NCBI GenBank assembly: GCA_964555935.1
Contig: CAZKUN010000037.1
Location: 1 to 51,589 of the forward strand
Direction of reading: 5' to 3'
DNA from: CAZKUN01 sp964555935
GTDB lineage: Bacteria; Armatimonadota; Zipacnadia; Zipacnadales; VGFC01
Length of the DNA: 51,589 nucleotides
Shown: positions 8,427 through 17,108 of the stretch, piece after piece
How positions within the stretch are numbered: the first letter of the stretch is position 1
How the letters are laid out: each line of letters starts with the position of its first letter
Notes under the pieces: model-generated
What the model saw: the letters and a program-made list of their open reading frames with translations, nothing else
What the model was told of the DNA's origin: nothing
Databases searched by the model: none
Position numbers and translations under genes: made by a program

Positions 8427-9710
8427 TCAGTTGCCCGTCGCGAATTGGCGCGCGGCGATCTGTCGGTCGACCCACGCTTCCACGATCTCCTCCGCGGACG
8501 CGCCATTGCCTGCCGGTCGTTCGATGATACTGATGTCCTGTCCCTCCGCCACCCTCCGAGCCAGCGCCGCCCACGGCCTCTCCGCATCGGTCAGCGCGGG
8601 CTTGAGGACCTCCGGCAGCACCGCGACGCAGTCCCACTGTTTCAACCCGAAGTGCAGCGACCAGTTCAGCACCCAGCTATAACGCCGGATGTATGCCTCC
8701 TCGCTCTCGTCAGTGAGTTCGGCGGGGATGGCGATGGCCACAAGGTCTGGCCTCCGCTCGTCCGGATGCCGGCTAAGATACCCCCAGCCAACGCTCGTAT
8801 GCGCGTGCATCTCGATCTCCGCGAGCGTCTTGCCCTCGGTGGGCCAGGTGACCGCTTCAACGGTCGCCTCCGGGTAGCGCTTAAGCAGCGCGTCCTTCAC
8901 GATTCTGTCGAAGGGGGGCGTGGCGACGATGCGGATCGGCTTGCCCTTGTCCACCAGACCCAGCGTGTGCGACAGCCCGTCCGTCGGAGGCCCGATGTCG
9001 TCCAGCGCCACGTGCAGGCCCGAGATCGTGCGAGCAATTGTCTTGGCGAACACCTTGTGCCCGTTCATGTTCGGGTGGATCGTCTCGCTCATGAGCAGCT
9101 TCCAGGCGAGCGGGTCCTCGGCGCGGATGTCCTCGTAGGCCTGCCAGCAGTCGGCGACGGGCACTCCAAGCTCAGCGCCCAGGTCCCTCACGGTCTGGGC
9201 GAACGCGCCGAGTTTATCCATCGGCCGTCCCGCGTCTTCGGGATAGACCGAGTTCGGCGTGCAGAGGACCACCTCCGCGCCCACGCCCCGGCATTGCTCG
9301 ACGATGCTCTCCAGGTTTGCGCGGTAGGCCCCCGCGGGCGTTCCGGTCACATCATTCATGCCGAACATGATCGTCACGAGTTGCGGATTCCTCGATAGCA
9401 CGTCCCGCTCGATCCGTTGCAGGCCGGCGGCGGTCGTGTTGCCGCTGATTCCCGCGTTTACCATGCTGATCTCGCCCTGCGGGTAGATCCGCTTCAGCGC
9501 GATCCCCAGCATGTCCGTGTAGGCCCGCACGCCGCCGGTGTGGTAGTAGACGCCGGTGATGCTGTCGCCGAAACAGGCGACTGTGACGGGCTCTTGCCCA
9601 TTCTCGAGAAGCGCAGCCGTCTTCGGCGTCATCGGCACTGCGTCATCCGCGCGCGCTGCGCAGGCCAACACGCAGACCGCGATCAGCGCGGTTATGTGGC
9701 TGATGGTCAT
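8427..9710 (-). CDS. Secreted SGNH/GDSL-type hydrolase with an extra C-terminal domain
   Basis: This 427-residue exported esterase-like protein has a signal peptide of about 22 residues (cleavage near AARADD). The SGNH catalytic blocks are complete: GDSIT with nucleophile Ser near residue 50, NAGISGNT with the oxyanion Gly near 87, GMND with Asn near 119, and the Asp/His block SETIHPNMNGH near 215. The SGNH domain ends near residue 235. The remaining roughly 190 residues (from DDIGPPTDG onward) form a domain I do not recognise. SGNH proteins next to glycoside hydrolases are often carbohydrate acetylesterases. The ATG at 9710 is chosen because it starts the signal peptide. A longer frame to 10022 overlaps the divergent gene and a hairpin repeat and is rejected. 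Confidence 0.85.
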   Translation of the reverse strand: MTISHITALIAVCVLACAARADDAVPMTPKTAALLENGQEPVTVACFGDSITGVYYHTGGVRAYTDMLGIALKRIYPQGEISMVNAGISGNTTAAGLQRIERDVLSRNPQLVTIMFGMNDVTGTPAGAYRANLESIVEQCRGVGAEVVLCTPNSVYPEDAGRPMDKLGAFAQTVRDLGAELGVPVADCWQAYEDIRAEDPLAWKLLMSETIHPNMNGHKVFAKTIARTISGLHVALDDIGPPTDGLSHTLGLVDKGKPIRIVATPPFDRIVKDALLKRYPEATVEAVTWPTEGKTLAEIEMHAHTSVGWGYLSRHPDERRPDLVAIAIPAELTDESEEAYIRRYSWVLNWSLHFGLKQWDCVAVLPEVLKPALTDAERPWAALARRVAEGQDISIIERPAGNGASAEEIVEAWVDRQIAARQFATGN

Positions 9711-9741
9711 TGTTCGGGCCCCCGGTGCGGCCATGTTCGTC

Positions 9742-9768
9742 GTGGCGCTGGCATTCTTGCCTGCGGCC
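9742..9768 (+). repeat. Hairpin repeat, family 3 ('GGCATTCTTGCC' type), copy 1
   Basis: This shares its core GGCATTCTTGCCTGC with the copy at 40086-40109. The stem is weaker here because one base of the left arm differs. A degenerate partial echo follows at 9778-9798. The repeat lies in the spacer between the divergent SGNH hydrolase and LamG protein genes. Confidence 0.6.
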
Positions 9769-9887
9769 ATGGTTGTAGTGGCGCTGGCCTGCGGCCGTTT
9801 GCCCGGTCCTTCGCCCGGCTGACCTCCGCGTCCTGCGCATGGCCAACGAAGGTCTGCGCGCTCGCGCGCCGGAACTCCAGCGCTATC

Positions 9888-12371
9888 ATGATCCCCTTGG
9901 TCCAGATCGCGCTTGCCGGGTGCGGCGGCTCGCTGGCGCAGGGCCCTTCGCCGCCAATCGACGGGCTCGTACTGTGGCTTGATGCCTCGGATGCGGCGAC
10001 CCTCGACCTTGAGGGCGAGCACGTCAATTCGTGGACCAGCAGAGCGCCGGGTGACCGGTCCATCGTCACCTCATCCGGCACGAACCGTCCGACGCGCGTA
10101 GCCTGCGAAGGGCGTGGGCCGGCCGCTGCCGTGCGGTTTGACGGGCGCAACGACGTGCTGCGGAATCCCGCATTCGGCGTCCGGGCCGACACGTGGACGC
10201 TCGTGGCCTTGGTCGCTCCGCTCAAGCCCGCCCGGGGGGCTATTCTCTCGGCCAACCCGACCGGCGGGAGCGACTACGACCCCGGTCTGACGGTCGATCT
10301 CTACGAATCGGCTGCGAGCTTCAAATACCTCAGCGTCGAGGGCGCCGGGCGCATGGGCGGACGCCTGAACCAGCGAACCAACGCGACGCCATTCGGCTCG
10401 TGCTCCGTCGTCGCCGTTACCCGAGATGCCTCCGAGATCCGCCTCCACATCGACGGCGTCGGCGAGGCATCTCGCCCCGTCACCCCCGTGGAGACAGTCA
10501 TGGACGAAATCCGGATCGGGGCGCGGCACTACAACGGCCGCGAGTGCGAGTTCCTGACGGGCGAGATCGCGCAATTGCTGCTCTATGACCGCGTGCTGAG
10601 CGACGCCGAGCGCCAGTCGATTGAGCAAGCATGGGTGGTATCCGAGGCAGAGAAGACAGCCGGCGAGGAGCATGGAATCAGCATGGAGCAAGCCAGAGGC
10701 GAATCTCGCATGGTCGTGGCTCGCCCGCTTGAGCATTGGCCGAATGTGGCGGCCTTCGCGGACGCCCACCCGAATGTCGACCTGAGTGGTCTCCCCATCC
10801 GCACCGATCTCCTCGAGGCGATCAGGCTCTGCATGCATTGCCTCAACAGCTCCTTCGACGCCGACCGCGATGGCGAACCGTTCTTCTACTCCAACCTGCT
10901 CGTGGATGGTACAGGCGAGTTCAACCACTCGGTCAATATCGGGATCCCGCACGTCACCGGACGGTGCCTGCTCGGGAACATGGCCGCCTCGCTGGCGACC
11001 GGCCTGCCATTCCCAGAGGACGGGCGGGCGATACTCACCCGCTACCTCAAGTCCTCCTTCGACAATCCCGACCACCTGAACTCATACTACGATCCCGGGC
11101 GAGACAACGAGCGCCGGGTCGAACTCCACAACATGCGTGAGGGGCTCTATGGCCTCTGGGCGCTCATGCATACCGACGAGGCTGACTGGGCCAAGGAGAC
11201 GGCCGGCCTGATGCTGCGCTCGCTCGCGAGCTTCACCGACGACGCAGGTCGCTGGTCGCCCGCGCTGCTCGATGAACTCGGCTGGGCGGGGCATGTGGAA
11301 GGGCTGAACGCGCCCAACGCCGCGCGGATGGTCGATCCGCTCCTCGCCGTGCATCGCATCACCGACGATCCGCTCGCGTTGGAGCTAGCCGGTAAGTACG
11401 CCCGCTGGGGCATTGCTGAGATCTTCGAACCCAACGGCGACTTCGCGCCTATGGATCGCTCATCCGGGCACGTCCATTCCATCACCTCATCACTCACCGG
11501 CATCATTGAGTATGCCATCCAGACCCGCGACGCCGAGATGTTCCTCGCCGGCAAACGCGTCATGCGAGTCGGGATAAGGGAGTACTTCAGTTCCTGGGGC
11601 TGGGGCGATGAGGTCTTCCCCGAACACCCGGCGGATGAGCTGTCTCGGGGTGAGATGAACCAGACAGGGGACGTCATCCGCGCGGCCCTGCACCTCGGCG
11701 CCTCGGGCGAGGGGGACTATTGCGGGGAGTACTACGAACTTGCCGAGTGCTATGTCCGCAGCATGGTGCTCCCGACCCAGCACAGAGAACCGGAGCTGCG
11801 CGAGTTCATGCGCGACACCGAGGATCCCGCAGACGACGCCCATCGCGATGTGCTCGCTCGGACCGTCGGCGGATACGCGATGCAGCTCCCGAACGATCGC
11901 ATGCAGGAAGGCTCCTGGCCGCTGCAGACCCAAGACATCACCTCCGGGACGGTCCACGCGCTCGCCGAGTGTTGGCGTCACCGGGTGACGTTCGACGAGG
12001 ACGTCGCCAGCGTCAACTTGTTGTTCGGCTACGACGGCGACGCGCTCTCAGTCACCAGCGGCCTGCCGCTCGATGGCCGAATCGCCTTCGAGGCAAAGCA
12101 GGCGCTCGCGCTCCGAGTTCGCGTGCCCGAGTGGGCGGATGAAGCGACGGTCGCCGTCACGGTCAATGGCGCAGCGCGTGAGGTCTCGTCCGATGCCGGA
12201 TACGTCGTCGTCACGGGAGTCGATGTCGGCGACAAGGGCGATGTGACCTTCGACGTGCCATGTAGAACCGAGCGCGAGACGGTCGATGGTATCGAGTACA
12301 CAACGACGTGGATCGGCAATCAGATCATCGCCATCAATCCGCGCGGCACCGTCAGCCCGCTGCCGTTTTGA
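9888..12371 (+). CDS. LamG plus alpha/alpha-toroid (GH127-like) lipoprotein
   Basis: This is a predicted outer-surface glycan-active protein of 827 residues. The ATG at 9888 gives a short signal peptide with a lipobox (ALAGC, Cys about residue 12). Residues of about 25-250 form a LamG/concanavalin-like jellyroll: GLVLWLDASDAATL, FDGRNDVLRNPAFG and the usual end block FLTGEIAQLLLYDRVLSDAER. Residues of about 290-690 are helical and resemble an (alpha/alpha)6 toroid. The last 130 residues contain LALRVRVPEWADEATVAVTVNGAAREV, GYVVVTGVD and DVTFDVP, the beta-domain signature of the GH127 (DUF1680, beta-L-arabinofuranosidase) group. A nucleophilic Cys cluster typical of GH127 was not confirmed, so the activity stays open. 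An aldo/keto reductase gene follows after 24 bases. Confidence 0.78.
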   Translation: MIPLVQIALAGCGGSLAQGPSPPIDGLVLWLDASDAATLDLEGEHVNSWTSRAPGDRSIVTSSGTNRPTRVACEGRGPAAAVRFDGRNDVLRNPAFGVRADTWTLVALVAPLKPARGAILSANPTGGSDYDPGLTVDLYESAASFKYLSVEGAGRMGGRLNQRTNATPFGSCSVVAVTRDASEIRLHIDGVGEASRPVTPVETVMDEIRIGARHYNGRECEFLTGEIAQLLLYDRVLSDAERQSIEQAWVVSEAEKTAGEEHGISMEQARGESRMVVARPLEHWPNVAAFADAHPNVDLSGLPIRTDLLEAIRLCMHCLNSSFDADRDGEPFFYSNLLVDGTGEFNHSVNIGIPHVTGRCLLGNMAASLATGLPFPEDGRAILTRYLKSSFDNPDHLNSYYDPGRDNERRVELHNMREGLYGLWALMHTDEADWAKETAGLMLRSLASFTDDAGRWSPALLDELGWAGHVEGLNAPNAARMVDPLLAVHRITDDPLALELAGKYARWGIAEIFEPNGDFAPMDRSSGHVHSITSSLTGIIEYAIQTRDAEMFLAGKRVMRVGIREYFSSWGWGDEVFPEHPADELSRGEMNQTGDVIRAALHLGASGEGDYCGEYYELAECYVRSMVLPTQHREPELREFMRDTEDPADDAHRDVLARTVGGYAMQLPNDRMQEGSWPLQTQDITSGTVHALAECWRHRVTFDEDVASVNLLFGYDGDALSVTSGLPLDGRIAFEAKQALALRVRVPEWADEATVAVTVNGAAREVSSDAGYVVVTGVDVGDKGDVTFDVPCRTERETVDGIEYTTTWIGNQIIAINPRGTVSPLPF

Positions 12372-12395
12372 GCTGCCACTAACGCGGAGGACAAC

Positions 12396-13343
12396 ATGAA
12401 CCACCGCCGCCTCGGCCGCACGGAACTCCAAGTCTCAGAACTCAGCTTCGGCGCCGCCCGCGGGGCCGCTGAGGATGTCGACCAGTTCATCACAACCCTC
12501 CACGCCTGCATCGACGCGGGGATCAACTTCATCGATACCGCCGAGAGTTACGATGCGGGTGAGAGCGAGCGTGTCCTCGGGCTGGCGCTCAAGGGCCACG
12601 ATGACATCCTCGTTGAGACCAAGTACCTCCCATACGACAGCCACGCGGTCGAGGCCGCCTTCACCGGCACGCCCGAGGCGCTGGTCGAATCGGCCGAAGC
12701 AAGCCTCCGCCGTCTCCAGCGCGACCGACTCGACGTCTTCCTCGGTCATGGAATCCGCAACGCTGATTCGATGGACCGGTTCATGAATGGCGGGTGCTGG
12801 GATGCGATGGTGAAACTTCGCGAGCAAGGGAAGGCCCGCTTCATCGGCGTCAGCGAACTCTCAGAGGGCGATGGGACGCACGAGATACTTCAGACCCTCG
12901 TGCCGACGGGGCAGCTCGATGTCGTGATGCTGACGCTGAACTTCGTTCTCCAGACCGCCGCCAATGCCGTCCTGCCCCTCTGCGCGAAGCACGATGTGGG
13001 CACCGTCGTCATGATGCCGCTGAACCAGGCATCGAAGGAGTCCGGCCTCGTCAGCATGCCCGCCGCGCTCGAGTGCATCCGCCGGCATGTCGCCGAGGGC
13101 AACTTGCCCGACCAGCCGCCATACGCCGAGCCGGGCATCCTCGACTTCCTCGCGCCGTATTCGGTCCCCGAGACAGGCCTGCGCTACGTGTTGAGCCATG
13201 GCGTCAGCACCTGCTGCGTCGGCATGAGGACGCCCGAGCGCCTGGCCGAGAATCTGCGCGCGATCGACCCGCCGTATCTCGACTCAGAGCGACTGACCCG
13301 CCTGCAAGAGCTGTTCGGTCGCATCAGATCCCAGGTGCGCTAG
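12396..13343 (+). CDS. Aldo/keto reductase family protein
   Basis: This 315-residue cytoplasmic NAD(P)H-dependent oxidoreductase starts at an ATG with a GGAGG site (cggaggacaac). It opens MNHRRLGRTELQVSELSFG, the classic AKR beginning. The family active-site residues are visible: the Asp and Tyr of FIDTAESYDAGESE (about residues 47-60), the Lys of VETKY (about 70-74) and a His in FLGHGI (about 113). The C-terminal third has ALECIRRHVAEG and LRYVLSHGVSTCCVGMRTPERLAEN, a usual cofactor-phosphate binding end. The gene is read in the same direction as the LamG protein before it and the dehydrogenase after it, and may reduce a sugar released by the surface enzymes. Confidence 0.92.
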   Translation: MNHRRLGRTELQVSELSFGAARGAAEDVDQFITTLHACIDAGINFIDTAESYDAGESERVLGLALKGHDDILVETKYLPYDSHAVEAAFTGTPEALVESAEASLRRLQRDRLDVFLGHGIRNADSMDRFMNGGCWDAMVKLREQGKARFIGVSELSEGDGTHEILQTLVPTGQLDVVMLTLNFVLQTAANAVLPLCAKHDVGTVVMMPLNQASKESGLVSMPAALECIRRHVAEGNLPDQPPYAEPGILDFLAPYSVPETGLRYVLSHGVSTCCVGMRTPERLAENLRAIDPPYLDSERLTRLQELFGRIRSQVR

Positions 13344-13358
13344 GCGCCGCAATCCCGT

Positions 13359-13383
13359 CGTAGGTCGGATCTCCAGATCCGAC
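13359..13383 (+). repeat. Dispersed hairpin repeat, family 1, copy 1
   Basis: A 25-bp core with the perfect inverted repeat GTCGGATCT / AGATCCGAC around a CC loop. The following bases (about 13390-13410, GTTGCTGGGG then TACTGACACC) resemble the right arm of the longer element at 48662-48733. It lies between two co-directional genes, 47 bases before the dehydrogenase start. Confidence 0.93.
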
Positions 13384-13429
13384 ATGGTCAGTTGCTGGGG
13401 TACTGACACCAGGCATGAGAGGCCCTCCA

Positions 13430-14383
13430 ATGAAGATTCTACAAGTCACTTCGCCGACGTCATACGAGATCCAGGATGTCCCCACACCCACGCCCGGGTC
13501 GGGTCAGGTGCTGATGCGCGTCGAGGCTGTGACGACCTGCCCGCAATGGGATCTGCACCTGCGTCACAACGAGCCGATGTTCGTTGGGCACCGGTTCGAG
13601 TACCCCTACACGCCTGGCCAGCCCGGCCACGAGGCCTGCGGCACGATCGAGGCGGCGGGAGAGGGAGTCACCGGCCTGGCGCCGGGCGACCGAGTCTGCG
13701 CGTGGCGTGACGCGGGGCACCAGTTCGCTGGCTGTTACGCCCAGTTCGTCGTGCATGAGGCCGACCACGTGATTCCCGTGCCCGACGGACCTCCGCCCGA
13801 GGCCCTCGCGTCGCTGGAGTTGGCTATGTGCGTGGGGACCGTGTTCCGGATGCTGCGCGACATGGACATGGTGTCTGGCCGCCGCTTCGGCGTGACCGGC
13901 TTGGGCCCCGCCGGCCTCGTCGCCGCCCAGATGGCGAAGGCCGAAGGCGCCGCCGAAGTGGTTGGATTCGACATGATTCCCGACCGTCGCGAGTTGGCTC
14001 TGACGATCGGCGTGGACGCCAGTCTGGATCCGACGACCGATGTCGGTCAGGACTTCCCTGCCCTGCAAACATCCGTCGATTGCGTTGGCGCCAAGGCGTC
14101 CGTCGAGTTCCTCATGGACCGCACCTCGCACGCCGTGGCCCTCTTCGGCGTCCAGCGCGAGATGTACGCCTTCGAGCCGCGTCACTACACGCTGAAGTTG
14201 CTCGGGTACGACGGGCACTCGCGGGAATCGGCGGAATACGCGGTGCGCCTGATCGAGGCCGGCAAGCTCGATCTTGGTCCCCTGGTCACCCACGTGCTGC
14301 CGCTCGAGCGTTACGGCGATGGGATCGACCTGCTCGAAACGCGCGACGCGGTGAAGGTCTGCTACAAGCCGTGGGAGTCGTAG
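13430..14383 (+). CDS. Zinc-type (MDR) alcohol dehydrogenase family protein
   Basis: This 317-residue medium-chain dehydrogenase/reductase has an N-terminal GroES-like fold with TTCPQWD (candidate catalytic zinc Cys about residue 36) and PGQPGHEACG (the His-Glu pair of the family). It also has a Rossmann domain with GVTGLGPAGLVAAQMAK at about residues 160-176. The four-cysteine structural zinc loop of classical alcohol dehydrogenases is absent, and the protein is shorter than most members. The ATG at 13430 opens on the first strand, MKILQVTSP; an upstream ATG at 13415 would add five residues. The hairpin repeat sits just upstream and may interrupt or attenuate read-through from the aldo/keto reductase gene. 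The likely role is oxidation of sugars or polyols. Confidence 0.88.
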   Translation: MKILQVTSPTSYEIQDVPTPTPGSGQVLMRVEAVTTCPQWDLHLRHNEPMFVGHRFEYPYTPGQPGHEACGTIEAAGEGVTGLAPGDRVCAWRDAGHQFAGCYAQFVVHEADHVIPVPDGPPPEALASLELAMCVGTVFRMLRDMDMVSGRRFGVTGLGPAGLVAAQMAKAEGAAEVVGFDMIPDRRELALTIGVDASLDPTTDVGQDFPALQTSVDCVGAKASVEFLMDRTSHAVALFGVQREMYAFEPRHYTLKLLGYDGHSRESAEYAVRLIEAGKLDLGPLVTHVLPLERYGDGIDLLETRDAVKVCYKPWES

Positions 14384-14386
14384 GGG

Positions 14387-15694
14387 CTACACAACTCCGA
14401 AACTCGGACTGTTGGTTTTCCACTTCCCGCGCGTGAAGTCGGGGCACTTGACCGGCTTGCTACCCCGGGCGATCGACTTCTCCGACAGCGCCACGATCAC
14501 GCTCATCGCCACGGAGTCGTAGACGTCGATCGGCGTCTGCGTCCGGTCGCGAACGGCCCGGACGAACTCCCTTAGCTCCAGATAGTCCGTCCCGCCGTGC
14601 CCGCCCTCAATCGGCGTCGTGTACCAGGCGTGATCGTGCTTCGATTGGTGCGGCGCGAACGGCTCCCAGTTGTGGGCTTTCGGGTCCTCGCCCATCAGGC
14701 ACACGGAGTCTCGCTGCTCGTTGTAGACGCCCAGCGTTCCCGAGACCTCCCACCGGTTGTCATATGGCCTCGGGAGTTGCATGTCGTAGTTGATGACGAT
14801 GCTCTTGCCCCCATACGTCTCGATGACGGTGGTGACGATGTCGCCTTGCGCGTACTCCCGCGTCGCGCCGGGGTGATCCGGCCCGAAGGTGCGCGCGAAG
14901 TAGGCGTTGATGCCCTTCGAGGCCGTCGCCGTCGACGTGGCCGTCGCGTAGTAGTCGCCGCAGCCGATGTCGAGCCAACTGATGACGGGCCCGAGCGAGT
15001 GCGTCGGGTAGTGGTCTCGGTTGTAGTTGACGAGGTACTTTCCCGGCCACCGATCCGTGCCGTCCGGATAGAAGAACCAGTGGCCGATGCACTCGTGGGA
15101 GTGCGCGCAGTGGCAGTGGACGATCTCGCCCAGCAGCCCCTCGCGGATCATGTTCAGCACCGCCAGGTTGTCCCGACGGAAGCTCCAGTTCTCGAGCATC
15201 ATGCACGGCACGCCGGTCTCCTCATGCGTGTCGACGAGGTCCCAGCACTCCTCAAACGACATTGCCGCGGGCACCTCGACGGCGGCATACTTGCCGGCCT
15301 TCATGGCGGCGACCGCCATCGGCGTGTGCCATTCCCAATAACTCGCGATCACCACCGCGTCGAGATCGTCCCGATCCATCATCTCCGTGTAATGATGCTC
15401 GTCGCGCGTGTACGCTTCGGGCCTCGTGCCCCGCGCGCCCTCGACGATGTCCTGGGCGCGTTTGGCGCGATTGGGGTCGATATCGCAGACCGCCGGCACC
15501 TCGACGCCGGGCAACTGCAGGATGGTGCTCAGCAGTCCGGTGCCACGGCCGCCGACGCCCGCGAAACCCACGCGAACCGGACCGTCAACCGCCGCGGCCG
15601 TTTGCCCCGTGCCCGCCGATGCCAAGGTCGCGCCGGCCGCCGCGGCCGCCACGCCCGCCTTGATGAATCCGCGCCGGTCCAGGTCATTGCTCAT
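14387..15694 (-). CDS. Tat-exported Gfo/Idh/MocA family oxidoreductase
   Basis: This 435-residue periplasmic oxidoreductase has a twin-arginine signal, RRGFIK at residues 7-12, followed by an Ala-rich hydrophobic stretch up to about residue 30. The Rossmann motif is VGFAGVGGRGTG (about residues 42-53), and VEVPAAMSFEE takes the place of the usual 'EKP' block, with Val-Pro instead of Lys-Pro. The second domain has HSLGPVISWLDIG, GINAYFARTFG and the block HGGTDYLELREFVRAVRDRTQTPIDVYDS, typical of the Gfo/Idh/MocA group in planctomycete-like bacteria. Some exported members of this family act as glycan-cleaving enzymes with bound NAD. A GGAGG site precedes the ATG. It converges with the dehydrogenase gene and is divergent from the hydrolase gene. 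Confidence 0.9.
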   Translation of the reverse strand: MSNDLDRRGFIKAGVAAAAAGATLASAGTGQTAAAVDGPVRVGFAGVGGRGTGLLSTILQLPGVEVPAVCDIDPNRAKRAQDIVEGARGTRPEAYTRDEHHYTEMMDRDDLDAVVIASYWEWHTPMAVAAMKAGKYAAVEVPAAMSFEECWDLVDTHEETGVPCMMLENWSFRRDNLAVLNMIREGLLGEIVHCHCAHSHECIGHWFFYPDGTDRWPGKYLVNYNRDHYPTHSLGPVISWLDIGCGDYYATATSTATASKGINAYFARTFGPDHPGATREYAQGDIVTTVIETYGGKSIVINYDMQLPRPYDNRWEVSGTLGVYNEQRDSVCLMGEDPKAHNWEPFAPHQSKHDHAWYTTPIEGGHGGTDYLELREFVRAVRDRTQTPIDVYDSVAMSVIVALSEKSIARGSKPVKCPDFTRGKWKTNSPSFGVV

Positions 15695-15728
15695 GATCCG
15701 TCCTCCGGTTTGCCGTCTTCCGTCGTAG

Positions 15729-15771
15729 GACAGGCGCAGGGAAACTCGGCGTTTGAGTTTCCACGCCTGTC
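15729..15771 (+). repeat. Composite hairpin repeat, family 4 (GGAAACTC/GAGTTTCC), copy 1
   Basis: This is a nested hairpin. The outer arms GACAGGCG / CGCCTGTC enclose the inner arms GGAAACTC / GAGTTTCC, with a seven-base loop. It lies in the intergenic region between the divergent oxidoreductase (start 15694) and hydrolase genes. The inner arms recur at 23251-23269. Confidence 0.8.
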
Positions 15772-15906
15772 GCCGTAGCTCAGATGCCGTCCGCCGTCAG
15801 CTTCGCGCCGCCGCCACCAGATCCTCCGTCACCGGGAGGGAAGATGGGGGAGAGGCCGAATGTCCCCCGGCGAAGTGACTTCAGGAGGACTCCATTGGGA
15901 CCAAAC

Positions 15907-17037
15907 ATGATCGGCGCCTACGGGCCCTGGGCGGCATCACTCGTGGGAGACGAAATCTCGAGATTCTCGTTTCGGAATCCGGCGTGGACCGACCTCGCCG
16001 CATGGCGCGACGCGGCGCTACCGCGCTTTCGCGAGTTGATTGCTGAGACGGATACCGGCGACACGCCGCAAGCCACCGTCCTCGATCAGCGCGTCTTCGA
16101 CGGGCTCGAGGTCGAGGAGCTGTCGTGGCAACTCCCCTACGGTCCGCCGACCGAGGCCGTGTTCCTCAAGCCTGAAGGCGCGACAGGCATGTTGCCCGGT
16201 CTCTTGGCGCTGCACGATCACGGCGGCAACAAGTACTTCGGCAAGCGCAAGATCTCCCAAGTCACCGACGAGATCCATCCCGTCATCGTTGACCACCGCG
16301 AGCGCGCCTACGACGGGCTGCCTTGGGCGAATGAGCTGGCGAGGCGGGGCTACGGCGTCCTGATCCACGATGCCTTCCCCTTCGCGAGCCGCCGCGTCCG
16401 CGTGGCGGACGTGCCCGAGCACCTCCGCGCCGGCCTCGTCGATGACGATCCCGAGCGCGAGGACAACGTCCTCGCCTACAACAAGTGGGCCGGTGAGCAT
16501 GAGTCGGTCATGGCGAAGTCGCTCTTCTGCGCCGGCACCACGTGGCCAGGCGTGTTTCTTGCCGAGGATCGCGCGGCGCTGAACGTGCTCTGCGCGCGGG
16601 ATGACGTCGACTCCGGCCGGGTCGGCTGCGGGGGGCTCAGCGGCGGGGGGATGCGGACGACGTTCCTCGGCGGCACCGATGAGCGGATCAAGTGCGCCGC
16701 CTGCGTGGGGTTGATGAGCACCTGGCGCGACTACCTGCTGCACAAGTCCCACACCCACACGTGGATGTGCTACGTGCCTGGTCTGCCGCGTGATCTCGAC
16801 TACCCGGAGATCCTCGGCTTGCGCGTGCCGCTACCGACGTTGGTCCAGAACAACGACGACGATCCGCTCTTTACGTTGCCGGAAATGAAGCGCGCCGACG
16901 ATATCCTCGGTGAGGTGTTCGAGAAGGCCGGTTCGCCCGAGCGCTACCGGTGCTCATTCTACCCGGGCGATCACAAGTTCGATGTCGAGATGCAGGCGGA
17001 GGCCTTCGACTGGTTCGACCAGTGGCTCAAGGCCTAG
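15907..17037 (+). CDS. Alpha/beta hydrolase (acetylxylan-esterase / dienelactone-hydrolase-like)
   Basis: This 376-residue predicted hydrolase has no clear signal peptide. The probable catalytic triad is Ser in CGGLSGGGMR (GxSxG, about residue 242), Asp in QNNDDDPLF (about 320) and His in PGDHKFD (about 357). LLALHDHGGNK (about residues 97-107) supplies the oxyanion region. The family includes acetyl-xylan and glucuronoyl esterase-like enzymes, and the substrate is unknown. The frame is open back to 15784, but the extra N-terminus is Pro-rich and non-homologous. The start is either the ATG at 15907 or the TTG at 15895, which has AGGAGGA five bases before it and would add four residues. The 3' end converges on the BNR-repeat gene. 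Confidence 0.82.
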   Translation: MIGAYGPWAASLVGDEISRFSFRNPAWTDLAAWRDAALPRFRELIAETDTGDTPQATVLDQRVFDGLEVEELSWQLPYGPPTEAVFLKPEGATGMLPGLLALHDHGGNKYFGKRKISQVTDEIHPVIVDHRERAYDGLPWANELARRGYGVLIHDAFPFASRRVRVADVPEHLRAGLVDDDPEREDNVLAYNKWAGEHESVMAKSLFCAGTTWPGVFLAEDRAALNVLCARDDVDSGRVGCGGLSGGGMRTTFLGGTDERIKCAACVGLMSTWRDYLLHKSHTHTWMCYVPGLPRDLDYPEILGLRVPLPTLVQNNDDDPLFTLPEMKRADDILGEVFEKAGSPERYRCSFYPGDHKFDVEMQAEAFDWFDQWLKA

Positions 17038-17049
17038 CATCCAGCCGTT

Positions 17050-17081
17050 GTCGTCTTGGACCGCGAGCTTCCAGCTCGCAT
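17050..17081 (+). repeat. Hairpin repeat, family 2 (GCGAGCT/AGCTCGC), copy 1
   Basis: This 32-bp sequence is identical to 23173-23204. It contains the hairpin GCGAGCT-TCC-AGCTCGC at 17063-17079. It lies between the converging ends of the hydrolase and BNR-protein genes, where it could also act as a terminator. Confidence 0.9.
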
Positions 17082-17108
17082 CGGCGTCCTCGTATCCGGC
17101 CCGCGCCG

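Noticed and set aside
9711..10022. N-terminal extension of the SGNH hydrolase
   Set aside because: It overlaps the divergent lipoprotein gene and translates a hairpin repeat. The signal peptide starts cleanly at 9710.
14597..15778. Plus-strand frame of nearly 400 codons
   Set aside because: Antisense to the Tat-exported oxidoreductase. High GC content creates long open shadows, and the sequence is Arg/Val/Asp-rich with no recognisable domain.
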